Assembly: GCA_037952775.1 (NCBI GenBank)
Contig: JBANAY010000003.1
Location: 37,014,001 to 37,078,000 of the forward strand
Direction: 5' to 3'
Source of the DNA: Clonostachys chloroleuca
Taxonomy: Eukaryota; Ascomycota; Sordariomycetes; Hypocreales; Bionectriaceae
Length of the DNA stretch: 64,000 nucleotides
In this document: piece after piece, positions 46,101 to 58,374 of the stretch
Position numbering within the stretch: position 1 is the first letter of the stretch
Layout of the letters: every line of letters begins with the position of its first letter
Notes under the pieces: model-generated
Database searches by the model: none
What the model was told of the DNA's origin: nothing
What the model saw: only the letters and a program-made list of their open reading frames with translations
Position numbers and translations under genes: made by a program

Positions 46101-49100
46101 GCCTCGATGAGTCCAGAGCGACGTCGAAAGGGAGGCCCGGCGGAGTGTGAAATGGCCGTCGCGCAATGCGAAGACGAGTCCGAAAGCATGTGCAGAATGG
46201 TCGCGACAACGTTACGCCACTGTCCAGGCCGTTGTTGGGGTTCGTCGTCGCCAACAGCCAGCATGTCGCCTCTCGGGCGTTGCGTCCAGGATCCCGCCCA
46301 CACCGAACCACACACCACTGCCACAGCACATCCACCACAACACAAATAGGCAAGGCGAAAGGGAAAAAAAAAACACAATTACATAAATTTACTTACTTTT
46401 TTGCGCCAGAGGAAAATTCTCAGCCAAATATCCGAAACACGCGCAAGGGAATAAACCGTAGCAGCCGTGAAGAGGGAAAAGAAGACAACAAGAGGAGTAA
46501 GTGGGAAAGGTTGAGTAAGAAGTCGCGCGAGGCCGTCGACGAGCGAAGTTTTTTTTTTTTCTCCCTCCCTCTTTCTCTTCGGTACCACTAGGTTCGCTGC
46601 TGATGGTCTCGGACAAGCCACGATTCAATGGGCGGGTCTGCGCGCGGGGACTTGTTGGACGAAGGGGTGGAGACAAAATTGTTGACCAGGGGGAGGGGGT
46701 GTGTACTGGCCTGCTGCCGACGTAAGGGATCTTCGATCTCGGAGCCTCTGGGTGGTACTGAAACACGAGGTAGGCGAAGGGCCTAGGCTCAACCTTCCAG
46801 TTGCGTGGAGAGAGACAAAGATGGCAGCGGCTGCTGGTCCCTGAGAACGTCAGGTCAGACCGGCAAAAGACAGGACGAGAAGGAACAACCACGGCGATCA
46901 GAGGACAGCGAGGCGGGCGGTTACAGAATGCGAAACGGACTCGGGAACAATGCGGCGGCAGAGAATCAAATTCAACCCAAGTCAAGTCACGGCGGAACAG
47001 ACAACTTGTAAACCAGATAAATTACTACGGCGCAAGAGGCAGGGCTACGAGACTGGCTAGGAACGTCCTGGACGGCCTAAATATGCTGCGGGGAGGACTC
47101 GATAAAAATGGATCGACCGGATGGGCTGGGCTTCGTCGTCGACTATCCTCGTCGTGAACAGAAACCAGCGCCCTCTGCCTTCATCCCATGACAAACCAGG
47201 CAGGGCATTACGTGCCTGCTATCACCCAGGCGGAGGAGTTGGTTGGTAAGTCGGCTTGCTGTTAGTGCCACAATATACTTTGGCGCGGTTGTCTTTGGCC
47301 TCCCTGGACGCGGGGACGTGCAGGACGGTGCCATTCCCATCCATTGATGGATGAGTCGGTTCCGGCGAGGTGACAAATGGGCTGCTCCCAGGCTGTCAGA
47401 GCTGCTCCTCTGATACCGGAACTACCTTTCCTAGTAAACCAGCCCAGGCCACCACTCACTGCCTGAGGGGAACACACTTGCATCCGCACTCACGCACACA
47501 GCCTTCTAGCCTGGCAGGGGGAGTGGCGATAACCACCAATGGGCAGGTTGTGAATGGCCAAGCTGCGTGCTTGCGTTTTCATGACGATGGCCCATCCACG
47601 ATCCAGGCAGAGCCGATGCGGTAGGGTCGCAGCAGTGGCTACGGGAAGGATGGGGAGATGGCCGGTTGGCTGTGGTGAGAACCTCCGTTGCCATGGCAGG
47701 CCATCCATCTACGACAGTAGCAGCAGGCAGCTCAGCTACTACCTACCTCCTAACCTGAGGTAGTGTGATGGACAACCACGAGGCAATTGACTCGCTTCTG
47801 GATGTGCCTCGCACACAGGCACCTGCCAATTGCCCCTGGCAGAGCAGGTGCTACCCCAGGGCCGGCTTCTATTGATTACATACTCACGCACATCATTTGC
47901 CTAGCTTCACCTTCTCCTCCCATCCATTCCATTCCTCACTGCCTACCCTTGGGTCGCCAAGGCCAAGGTCAGGCCGAGTCCGTAGTGGTGGGTTGGTAGG
48001 TTCCAGGCAGGCTGCACGGCACACACCTCTCCTCCTCTCCTCCGCTCTCGAGCTGGGGCACAATGCCTCGACAGCTGAAGAGCTGCAAGCGCGCCTGAAA
48101 GCAGCAGTCCTAGCGACAATGGGGGACTCGGGAAACACCCTTGCGTCACATGTGCTTAAGGTATTACCAGCCCAGGCAGAGGCAATGTACAACCAATGCG
48201 TGCGTGTGCATTGGTCCGTTCCCAGTCGCCCCGTCAGTTGATCAGGGGTTGTTGCTATTCCGGTCTCATCGAGGATAGAGGCATGACATTGGCCATGCCG
48301 AGCTGCTTCCGTCGATGCCCTGTCGCTGCTGATCGGGGTGCCCTGCCCACGGCCGCTGGCCACTGAGCTGACCATTGATGCCAGGCCAGACAAAGCCAAC
48401 AGCGCGTACATGTACAGTGGCCAGGCCGCTGTGCAAGGTGCGAGGCAGCGCTGATCCACTGGCTGTTGGTTGGTCAGGCGTTGTCGGCCTCTGCTGGGCT
48501 ACTACCATTATGCGCTCTGCGCAGCCCTGAGGCGACCCAGCAGGCAGAACCCGGCCCAACGACGACCTGACGACAACCAACGACCGACCCGACCTATGAT
48601 CCAATGCCTAGGGCAGGGCAGGGCAAGCAGAGCCAGGGCAAGCCAGGCAAATGATGGGGCTTTCTCAGCCCAAATTCCAAATTCCGTTCCCGTCGCTCGT
48701 CGCCGGGCTGCCCGCCAAGACCAGGCCAAGGCAAGGGACTGGGCGACTGGGTCAAGGGCCCCATCAATGCCATCATGGACGCACCATTTGTATGCATAAT
48801 GCTCCTCAGAATCCTGCTGGCTGACAAGGCCAATTGCAAGCCCTAACTAACCCGATTTTCCACCAGGCAGGTACGGCGTCCAGGCCATGTGGCTGTGCAG
48901 CAGCCTGAGTCCTCCGCTTCACCTTGCTCACCTCTCGCGCCCTCACCAGCGCTGCCAACACCCGCCCGTGGGTGTCGTGGCCCGCGGATATCCGTCCGTG
49001 CCATTGCCATGCCCCTGGCGCTGTCCCAGATATGTTGACGGAATTGTACATCGAAATGTAGAGGTCTACGTGTAAAACCTACAGGGCCAGGGGCACACAT

Positions 49101-51808
49101 AGCGTCACACCGATCGCACCTAATTCGGGGCAATGGATAGATTCGAGAATCCCGATTTCTTCTGGGCTAGCGGCGCCAGGGATGCCAATCTGCGCACGAA
49201 GCACAAGGAATGAGACGAAATGGTCAGGCGAGACAATCGACCAGCTTGTAATCTCTCGCATCTGCCCCAGACAAACAACAGGAGCCGATCCCGTGTCTCA
49301 GAACATCCGGCCTATTAATCTCAATGTGTCCTCCCTTTGCAGAAATGCTGTCCCTGAGACCTGAGACCAGTCGAATTACTGCTGACCTCATCTCACCTCG
49401 CCTGGCCCTGCTCCATGTGGGCAAATTTGTCTTGTGCCACTGTGTCCCGTGACCACCGACATGCTAAACGGCAGCGTCTTTGGAGTCATTCCCCATTGGT
49501 TATGAAACAGGCAATAATTTCTCCAAGAGCACTGACAAGCTAAGCACTTGGTCCATGGCCCCTTGATACGATGCTCGTTCACACTCCCGAGGGTGGCCCC
49601 CTTGGCCCCCCCAGTAGGCATGACGTTGTACGGGCCAGATGTTCAGATGCAAATGGTGCTAAAGGTTCTCCTACCCTCCCTGTTGAACCAGGCAATTGAT
49701 TGAGTAGTAGGTAATATCAGCCACTGCGAGAATGAAACCCATGTACACCTGCATGTACCTCAACAACAGACGAGGTGGTACTCAGCTAACATCTTTATGT
49801 ATGCACATCATTCACACGACATCTGCACGCGCTCCACGCCCCCTGGCAAGGACGAGATGGTGCCCTACATCGCAGATACAGAGAGATACCTTGGGTAGAG
49901 ATGCAGCTACATAGCGGCCGCACACTCAGATCTGCCAAGTCAGGGGTAGAATTCACCACCCCAGAGGTACTAGCTTGTCGATCCCATTTGAGAGCACCAC
50001 CTGGGACAGAGTTTGACCATGCCACGGCCTACTCGACACCGTCGTTTTCGCGACAGCAAATAGGAGCCCGTCCACCCAGGGAGACACCATTTGGCCGCTC
50101 TCTAGTGCCATCGTGGCCTGAGGAGCTCGTGTGAGAACTTTTGCCATATGCTCCGGTCCTCGATGCTTGGCCATTTCCTTCCGGCCTCTCTCTGCAATTC
50201 GTCTAATCAAGTCAGACGTGAGTCCAAAACGCGCGCATCTAATGCACTGGAATATCCAGGTGCCGTTAGTGGCCTTAATTGGCGAGATGTGCGTGGGCCA
50301 ACGGACCAATCCATGTTTCTTCGATAGACGAGGACCTGAAATTTGCTTGCGACAACGGTTAAAGGTTCCCCCACAAAACACGGCCGCCTTCCTCCATTTT
50401 TTCAATCGGCGAAACGATTTGTGGCACTCAGATTGGTGATGCACATGCCTAATACCAGGGGCGGTAGAGCAGACAAGACATGCGTATAACATTATATCAG
50501 CCGGCATCGTAGCATCTTCAATCCATCCCATCGTACCCCGACTAGATAGTATATACGAAGACTAGTAATACCACCTCGATGAAGCGCGTGTGCTGGGGAC
50601 TCGCCCGTTGCAGGTGTGTGCCTATGAAGCCAATTGTGGAGAGCTCTTGGGCAGAAGAAAACCTTTTCAATAAGCCCTCGTTCTCTGTGGTTCCAGAGGG
50701 CTAGGGACCCTGTCTAATGCTACTCTCCCCTCACCTAGAAAATCAAGATAGGACCCGAGGCTAGGCTAAACGGTTACGTATGTAGGTAGGGCAAGGTAGC
50801 AGTAGCTCTGCTTCTCTACCCTCAGCTGCATATATAGCAGACAATAGAGAGAGACCTGCCTATCACATCTCATTTTCGCCACTGGTAGATAGGGATACGG
50901 AATCGGCCCAGTTCCACCGAGATGAATGCGAGTACATGCAAGTAACAGCAAATTGAGCTGCATCTCACCCCAGTGAGTAAACTGTCCCAACCAGCCGGTA
51001 TCGGAAAATGTTGGAAGGATACGATTCCTTTTGACTAGATGCCCGCTTCCACTTGAGAGGGGGGGGGCAGAAAGGGGACTTACCGAAGCTTCCGACCTTG
51101 CCCGGCATTCGTCCCGTGGGATCGAGGATTCGGAGGTGTCCGTGATCGAGCAAAAACTCGATCAAAGTCTCTACAGATAAACGGGCTCGTTCTTGTAGGT
51201 TGCAACGGCTGCCTGTGGGTGAATGGCCGCTAGTCAGGGCCCTATTGGAAGGGCTGCCTTGCGGCCAACGTGTGTGGGTATGGCGTTTGAGATGACTTTC
51301 TACCTTATATAGGACCCATGACCTAAATTCTGCGGGTGTGGCCCTGATCATGCAGTTGGCGATCGAAACCATGGCTGCATTCGTTCGAGACATGCGGCAT
51401 GGCTGAAATAAGGCCTGGAAGTTAATGGCCAGACGCAAGCCTTGGAAGCCCAGCCAGTTCCGTCCGTCATCGACGAGTGCAGGGCCGATGGCTTGCTGGG
51501 GCAGGCGGGTGTTGAGTCACGTGATGCGATCACCTCGAACCGCGTTAGTCAGTCGAAGCTTCAAGCCCAAGTTCCGACAGCTTCTATTGGCAACGTAAGA
51601 CGTGGTTGACTGGAGGTTCTCGAGGTGCTCAAGAACGCCACTCCAGCACACGTATTTATTTTTTGTACTATTGTCGTTCTTAGCCTTTCGTTTCTTTTTT
51701 CGACCTTCGTAGAACTGATTAATTGGATCTATGATTCGTTCTCAAGTTTTCTCCGCTTCTGCTTGATATCTGGTACCCAAGAGGGTTCCAGCTCCCTCAC
51801 GAGCCAAC
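43146..51808. other. 8.7-kb gene-free interval between divergent csx1 and ecm29
   Basis: Both neighbouring genes have their 5' ends facing this stretch, so it holds both promoters and probably long 5' leaders. Many open frames of 60-200 codons exist in all frames, as expected for G+C-rich DNA, and I recognise no domain in any of them. From about 47160 to 49700 the words CCAGGCA, TGCCTGG and GGCCAGG recur very often. There is a T run at 46548-46558 and a G run near 51060. No tRNA, rRNA or transposon was recognised. Confidence 0.5.
49953..50531 (-). CDS. Candidate 192-residue Cys/His-containing ORF, unknown
   Basis: The longest single open frame of the gene-free interval that also shows paired cysteines: YACLVCSTAPG followed by HVHHQSEC, later FCGGTFNRC and FQCIRC. 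It is rich in Lys/Arg around the Cys/His pairs, as in small zinc-binding proteins. It has a proper ATG. There is no family recognition, no neighbour support and no visible introns, so it could equally be a chance frame. Confidence 0.22.
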   Translation of the reverse strand: MGWIEDATMPADIMLYACLVCSTAPGIRHVHHQSECHKSFRRLKKWRKAAVFCGGTFNRCRKQISGPRLSKKHGLVRWPTHISPIKATNGTWIFQCIRCARFGLTSDLIRRIAERGRKEMAKHRGPEHMAKVLTRAPQATMALESGQMVSPWVDGLLFAVAKTTVSSRPWHGQTLSQVVLSNGIDKLVPLGW

Positions 51809-54800
51809 ATGGCCGCCCTATCCACAGAGGAAAGGGAACTCAAGCTGCTAGAAAGCGTCGAGTTCAAAATCCTCGCTGTCGCCAATAAAGAGACGAAGCT
51901 TCACGAGCTTTTACAACGATACCTGGCTCCCGTCATATTGAAGGCGGCAAGTGAAAACCAATCAGTGAGGCAGAGGGTAGGGCAGCACCTGTTCCACATA
52001 TTTGACTCTAATGGCTGCTTATCCATGAAACTTTGCAGGTCATTCAGATATTAGGACGCCTCAAGACGTTCATCCAACCACCAGAGTCAGTTGTGCTTGT
52101 CACTGAATCATGACTTGGTCACATCCAAACTAACTCATCGCAGGGTTGTCCTACCAGTCAAGGCCCTGCTGGAGCAGTACAAGTCAAATGACTCTGCTAT
52201 CATCAAGCAGCTCGACTTAACCTTTATTCAACACAGCCTAGAGAGGATTGACGAGCATGACCGGAGGGAGCTTATTCCCATTGCACTGAAAGGATGTGCA
52301 GCAGATCAGGGCCAGCCAAGAGCCAGCGTATTCGCCCAGGTTATCATCCGCCTCCTGCTCGATGCCCGGTTTCCCCCTCGGGGGAGCAAAGATGATGATG
52401 CCCTCAGAGAAACTCTGGGCTTGTCTGACGCGGCGGACGCTTGGTATTTACAGACGATCATTGCCGTGTTTCTCCGGCTGAAGGTGCCCAACAGCAAACA
52501 GAATTGGGCTCAAGCAAATCCCACACTTAGTCAAGAGGAGTTGAGTCTCTTCTCCGTGGAAAATGCGGACTCGCAAAAGATCTTCCAGAGGCTATCGGAA
52601 GTCAAAACTAAGCTAGTCGCCTTGCTCGCGACTGCTGCCCTTACGGACGATGAGAAATTTCTCCCAGCTTTGTATGGTGCCTCTAGCTTCGACAATCGAG
52701 TATCTTCAGCTTCTGAGGACATCCTGAGAAGGACGTCGGTGTCATTGGAGGATGAGGGGCTCGTCAAAAGGCTGTTCCAGGCCCATTCGTCACTACCGGC
52801 AGCGTATCGAACCCGCATCCTGGGCATGCTCTCCAAGTCGTCCATTTCGACCACGATGGCGGACAGGATCCTAGCGGTGGTTCATCTGGATCTGGCGCTA
52901 CCAGAGTCAGAGACAGCCTCGGCAGAGGCTTTGCAGCCAACCAGCGTACTTGAGCGCACCAAACTACACAAGGCTTTGTTCCAGTACCTCACCTGGGTCG
53001 CTCGCATCGGACCCTCCAAAGAAGACTTCACCATTGCGCCAGAGTTGATCCGATTCATGAGGTCGTACATCGAAACACGAGGGTGGCCCACACCAGCGGG
53101 CGCAGACTCAGCTGATGCCATCGAACTGCGCTCGAAAGCCTATGAGACGATTGGCATGTTATCTAGCAGCGCTACCATCCCCACTACAGACCGTCTTGAT
53201 CTTGCACAATGGCTATTTAAATCATTATCAGAAGATCCTACCTCCGAGGCGGTTGTGAGCATTGATAGTGCCTTGTCAGGACTCACATCCACCTTCCCAG
53301 CGGATAAAAAGGACGAGGATGAAGCACTAATGGAGATGCTCCTTGGCTACATGTTTCTCCCTGATGAACCTCCTGCTGTGCGGAGCACCCGACACGCTGT
53401 GGTTAAATGGGCAAATCAGTGTCTACCATTTGCCAACATATATGCACGGTGGATGAACATCCTCGCCATCGGGGGCATTCCCGGTGAGAGAGGTGACGTG
53501 ATTGAGCAAGGCCAAAAGGGTCTTGACCCTTGGACATACCATGCCTACGACAACAACAAGACCACCCTAAAGATCCCCGAATGGCACGAGATGGCCGCCG
53601 CCTACTTTGGTGGCCCCATTGCTCCTGGTAACCTTTACAATCACCCGTCTGTGAAGGAGAGCCTCCAGAATACAGCCTCCGATCTCACGTTCGGCAACTT
53701 TCAGGGAACGAGACTCTTGGCGTACCCCGTTGCTCTGCGTTACATCCAGCAGCTAATCTTCTTGACGGCATTGGGAGATGATTTCCAAATCCAGCCTAAT
53801 TGGAAGGAAGCCCTCGATGCGACCATCAGGACGAGCATCCAATCCCGAACCAAAATCCGCACTTACTTGGAAGCTGACGATAAAAACACCACCCACCTAA
53901 CCTTCTACCTCAGGGCGTGCCTCAGAGGCGCCCTCCTTGCCGGCTCTCCTATCGTCGAGCAGTCCTTGAGATGCTTCGTCGAGGTGGCCTCCCTGAGCCC
54001 TCCCAGCGTAACTCAATACTTGGCAACGCAGAGTTCCGGCCTTCTCGACCTCGTCAAATACAACAAGAAGGAGATCCGCTCCCTCGCGGCTCGTGCAATT
54101 GGCATTCTCTGGGCCCATCCCGTTCACAAGGCTGACAACCAGGTTAATCAATTCCGGGCGAAACTGCAGGACTTGTTCGCCAATGCGGAGAAGGCAGTTG
54201 GCTCCGAGCTGAACGCAGCTGAGGGAGCTCTGCTGGCGTTTGGTCACCTCTGCTCGCGATCTGTGTTTTACGACTACGACCTTGGCTCGGACGTAGAGTT
54301 TCCCCTGCGCTTCCTCGAGAAGCAAAGCATCCAGCCATCCCTTTTCGAGGCTGCGTTGGAATGCTTCTCGCAGCTATGGTCTGTCGGACTCGGAGTCCCA
54401 GCAGCCGAATCTCTTGATTCGATCATCAAACGCATCACCGGTGAGGCAAACAAAGGAAACGAAAAGGCCATCTTCGCGCTCGGGAGGCTGGCAATCGGCT
54501 TGGGCGAGGATGAAGCCGCCACGACCGCACTAGACAGCATCATCACTGCACTGCACGGCCTGCACGAAATCAAACAGGTCGAGGTCCAGTTCACCGTCGG
54601 CGATGCTCTCACGGCCGCTATCTCACAGTGGGGCTCTGACTTTGTCAAGCTGACGCTGGATGTTCACCTGCTCGGCAAGGCCCGCCTGCCCGATGGTTCG
54701 AGGAGGGCGCTGGTCACGCGCATTCTGGAGAAGCTGTTCGCTGACTGCAAGACGACGAAGCCCTCGCTGCTCAAGGCGTCGGGCATCTGGCTCTTCTGCG

Positions 54801-57406
54801 TGGTCCAGTACTGCTCCCACCTCGAGGAGGTTGGGTCACGGCTGCGTGAGGCGCAGACGGCGTTCATGAGGCTCCTGAGTGCGAGGGATGAGCTGGTTCA
54901 GGAGACGGCCTCTCGCGGTTTGACTCTTGTGTACGAGAGCGGGGATGCTGCTCTCAAGGGCTCGCTGGTTAAAGATCTGGTCTCGGCGTTCACGGGGTCC
55001 GGGACGCAGTTGAAAGTGGATCAGGACACGGAGCTGTTCGACGCTGGAGCGCTGCCGACCGGGGATGGGAAGTCCGTCACTTCCTACAAGGACATTGTCA
55101 ACCTGGCCAATGAGGTGGGCGATCAGGGGCTCGTGTACAAGTTCATGTCGCTGGCGGCCAACGCAGCTACCTGGTCGACGAGGTCGGCATTTGGGCGGTT
55201 TGGGCTTAGCAATATCCTCTCCGACTCCGATATCGACCCGAAATTGTATCCGAAGCTGTTCCGTTACCGTTTCGACCCGAATCCGAACGTGCAGAGGTCC
55301 ATGGAGGACATTTGGAAGGCGGTGGTGAAGGATACCGGGGCCATCATGGATACATACTTTGACGCCATTCTTGAGGATCTGTTGAAGAGCATCCTAGGCA
55401 GGGAATGGCGAATGAGAGAGGCAAGCTGTGCGGCCATCGCTGATTTGATCTCCGGGAGGCCATTCAAGCAGTACGAGGCCCGGTACAGAGATATCTGGAC
55501 AGCCGCCCTCAAAGTCCTAGATGATGTCAAGGGCAGCGTTAGAGAAGCAGCCTTGCGTCTGTGTATGGCTTTGTCCAACGGCCTCGTCAGGCAGCTCGAA
55601 GAGAGCAATCAGGGTGCGGCGGCCAAGGCAATGATCCAGGAAGCTCTGCCGTTCCTGCTCTCCGACAAGGGTATCGAGAGCACGGCCAAGGACACTCGGC
55701 TATTTTGCACAATCACGGTGTTGAAGATTGCCAAGCAAGGAGGAACGGCTCTGAAGCCATTCATCCCAGAGATGGTCCCGCAACTCCTTGGACTTCTCAG
55801 CACGATCGAGCCAGAGGAGATCAACTACCACTATCAAAGAGCAGGTGACGATAGTCGAGACCAGATCGACCAGTTACGGTCACAGATTGTAAATCGATCG
55901 CCCATCTCAGAGGCTATCGACAACTCCATGCGCTTCATCGATGCAGACGTCATGGCCGAACTAGCACCCAAGCTTGAGGCTACGATTAAGAGCGCCATCG
56001 GCCTTCCTACCAAGATTGGGTGCAGCAGGGTCTTGACTACGCTTTTCACTCGCCATACCATCGACATTAAACCCTTCTCTGCGAAGTTTCTACGGATGAT
56101 GGAGAAGCAGGCCATGGACAAGAACGATGCCGTCAGTCAAGCATACGCCCGCGCGGCAGCGTACATGATGCGAGTTGTGCCGGATGCCGCCAAGGAGCGC
56201 TTCTGCAATAACATCATTCAGAAATATCTCAAGTCAGAGGAGGAGGCACATCGACAGAAGATCGCCGATGTGACTGTTGCATTGGCAAAGACTTCACCGG
56301 ACCACTTCTCCGCTTTCGAGGCGGTACTGCTCCCATTCTCATACTTGGGAGCACACGATACAGACGAATATACCCGCAAGGTCTTTGGGGAGGTGTGGAG
56401 CCAGCACGCAGGTAGCAGCCGCACCGTCGTGCGATACGTGGCGGAGATTGTCAAGCTGGTAGAGCAGTGCCTGGACACGTCGCAGTGGGATCTCCGCCAC
56501 ACCGGCGCCCTCACCACCGCGGCCATGGTGGAGGACGTCGTGGGCGCGAGCGACACCACCGGCGAGATCAGCGAGAAGAACCTCGACATCATCTGGCCGG
56601 TCCTCGACACGACCCTGGCGCTCAAGACGTTCCCCGGCAAGGAGAAGCTCCTGGAGGCGTTCCCCAAGTTTGTCGAGAAGGGCGCGGCGCTGTGGAAGAG
56701 TGACAAGAAGGTGGCGGAGAAGATCAAGAAGGTTGCCGTCAGAGAGGCGAAGCGCAACAATGACGAGTACCGCGTCCATGGGTTCGTCTGCCTGTGGAAG
56801 ATTGCCAAGGCGCGGGATGATCTGGACCTCTTGCAGGAGATTGCCGATATTGTCACGCCCTACCTGGATGAGTTTATCGACGATAACAAGATGGAGGTCG
56901 ACGGCAAGGAAGACAATTTATCCAAGGCTGCGAGTAACGGGTTTGAGGCGATTTCACGTGGCTACAATCGACAGAAGCTGCTTACGGAGCCGGGCACGGT
57001 GCTAGGCAGCATTCTGAAGCTCCTTGGCAAGTATCTCGAGAGCCCCAAGATGAGCGTCGTCAAACGAGATGTATGGTACGATGCCGTCTATGATATCATG
57101 ACAGCTGTTGGTACCATCAAGCCGGCCACAGGGAAGGACAACGCTGCATCACCCTCTTCCGCTGACTTGGACTATCTCAAGACACTGGACCTTGATCAGC
57201 CTGAAGCAGGAAGCGAGCCGCAGAGGATCAAGAGGGCCAAGGCGCTGTCGGCGACACTCAGTGCCAGGCTGTCTGGGGCATTTGGCGCCGGCGGGTCAGA
57301 TCTAAGTGAGGTTAAGCAGACTGTTGATCAGGCAGTCAAGGAGGAGAGGTCTCTCAAGGTGCTGGAGGAGTTGAGAGCTGCACAGAAGCTTCTGACGCAG
57401 ATGTAG
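51809..57406 (+). CDS. ecm29: Proteasome component/adaptor Ecm29 (HEAT-repeat protein)
   Basis: Large HEAT-repeat scaffold that binds the 26S proteasome, tethers core and regulatory particles, and takes part in proteasome quality control and localisation. Exons 51809-51976, 52039-52085 and 52144-57406 (introns of 62 and 58 nt; joins give RQRVIQILGRLKTF and QPPEVVLPVKALLEQ in frame). 1825 residues, close to the size of fungal Ecm29 proteins. The N-terminus, ERELKLLESVEFKILAV, begins the conserved Ecm29 N-terminal domain. The body is a series of helical HEAT units (for example LLSTIEPEEINYHYQRAGDD, EYTRKVFGEVWSQH) and the C-terminus is a charged helix. The very long third exon is uninterrupted. 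The next gene downstream, on the same strand, is a Cdc48-type UBX cofactor, also in the ubiquitin-proteasome system; the genes are separated by about 1 kb and not co-transcribed as far as the sequence shows. Confidence 0.95.
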
Positions 57407-58374
57407 AGTCGGCATAGCATGAGGATAGAGTGGCCTCGACGGCTGATGGTATAAAGCAATTCATGAGGCTGGTTATGTTCAGGAGCTAGATATGAATAAA
57501 GAGAAATTACAGGTCTATTTGCGCTTGGACTCTATCGTGTACTAACAGTGATTGTTGTAGCAACACACGGTCGTTAACATGGGCTATCGCAAATGGCTCA
57601 ACAGTGGCATACGCGTAAGTGAGATTCATAATAAATTTGCCACCATAATGCAAACCCCAATTTCTGCCTACCTTAGATTTTGTAGAAGCTACTAGATGAT
57701 GTACAAAGTCAAGGATCAGACTCAGGACCAGTGCGCAGCCGGGGCGCTCCAGGAGCCAGCTCTAGGGTAGCAAGCCTAAGACGCCACCAGATTGCATCAT
57801 CTGGAAGGTGGCATTCGCATTATCAATAATCCGGCAGCCGCCCCTTGACCAGCATCGGCATTTGCAGGCAGTCAGGGCAGACGTGATTGTGTGCTGGCGA
57901 CGTCACCGACGGTGCCTTCTGGTAGCGTGTGTGATTAAAGAAATAAGCAACCAGAAGCTGCACCTTCCTGGCCCGACTTTTAACTCGCCCACGTACCCTT
58001 TTTTCCAAACACACACCGCAAAATGCGCTCGAGTTTGATTTGGCACGATCTAGATCCGAGGTGATTGAAATCTGCATAAACTGGCGAAAAATTCTCTCCA
58101 GCCCTACTACATCTCGTTGCGCCCAACCCCCGGTGGCGGGGCTGTTTCCAACCTACACCGAACGGGCCTCGCTTTGGCGGGGTGAAGTGATTGCCAGTCG
58201 ACTACTCACACCAACCTCACCAAACCACCACCTGCTACCAGACGGTCCCTGCTCCGAACGAGCTTCCCTTGCTCGACATTTGCATTTACCCTCGAACTCT
58301 TCCGTATACGGCTTTTTACGCCTTCTCCTCCACAAAACACTCTCTTCAACGGACCGCTCAAAGAGAGGTCAACC
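57407..58374. promoter_or_regulatory. Intergenic between ecm29 and the UBX gene
   Basis: The first 200 bases are the 3' flank of ecm29. The rest is the upstream region of the UBX gene, with a pyrimidine-rich stretch from about 58090 to 58370 that probably includes the transcription start and leader. Open frames here (57808-58038, 58040-58456) overlap the real start of the next gene in other frames. No TATA box stands out. Confidence 0.4.

Noticed and set aside
43915..49914. Dozens of 60-190-codon frames between csx1 and ecm29
   Set aside because: They overlap on both strands and all frames, carry no recognisable motif and show no consistent splice structure.
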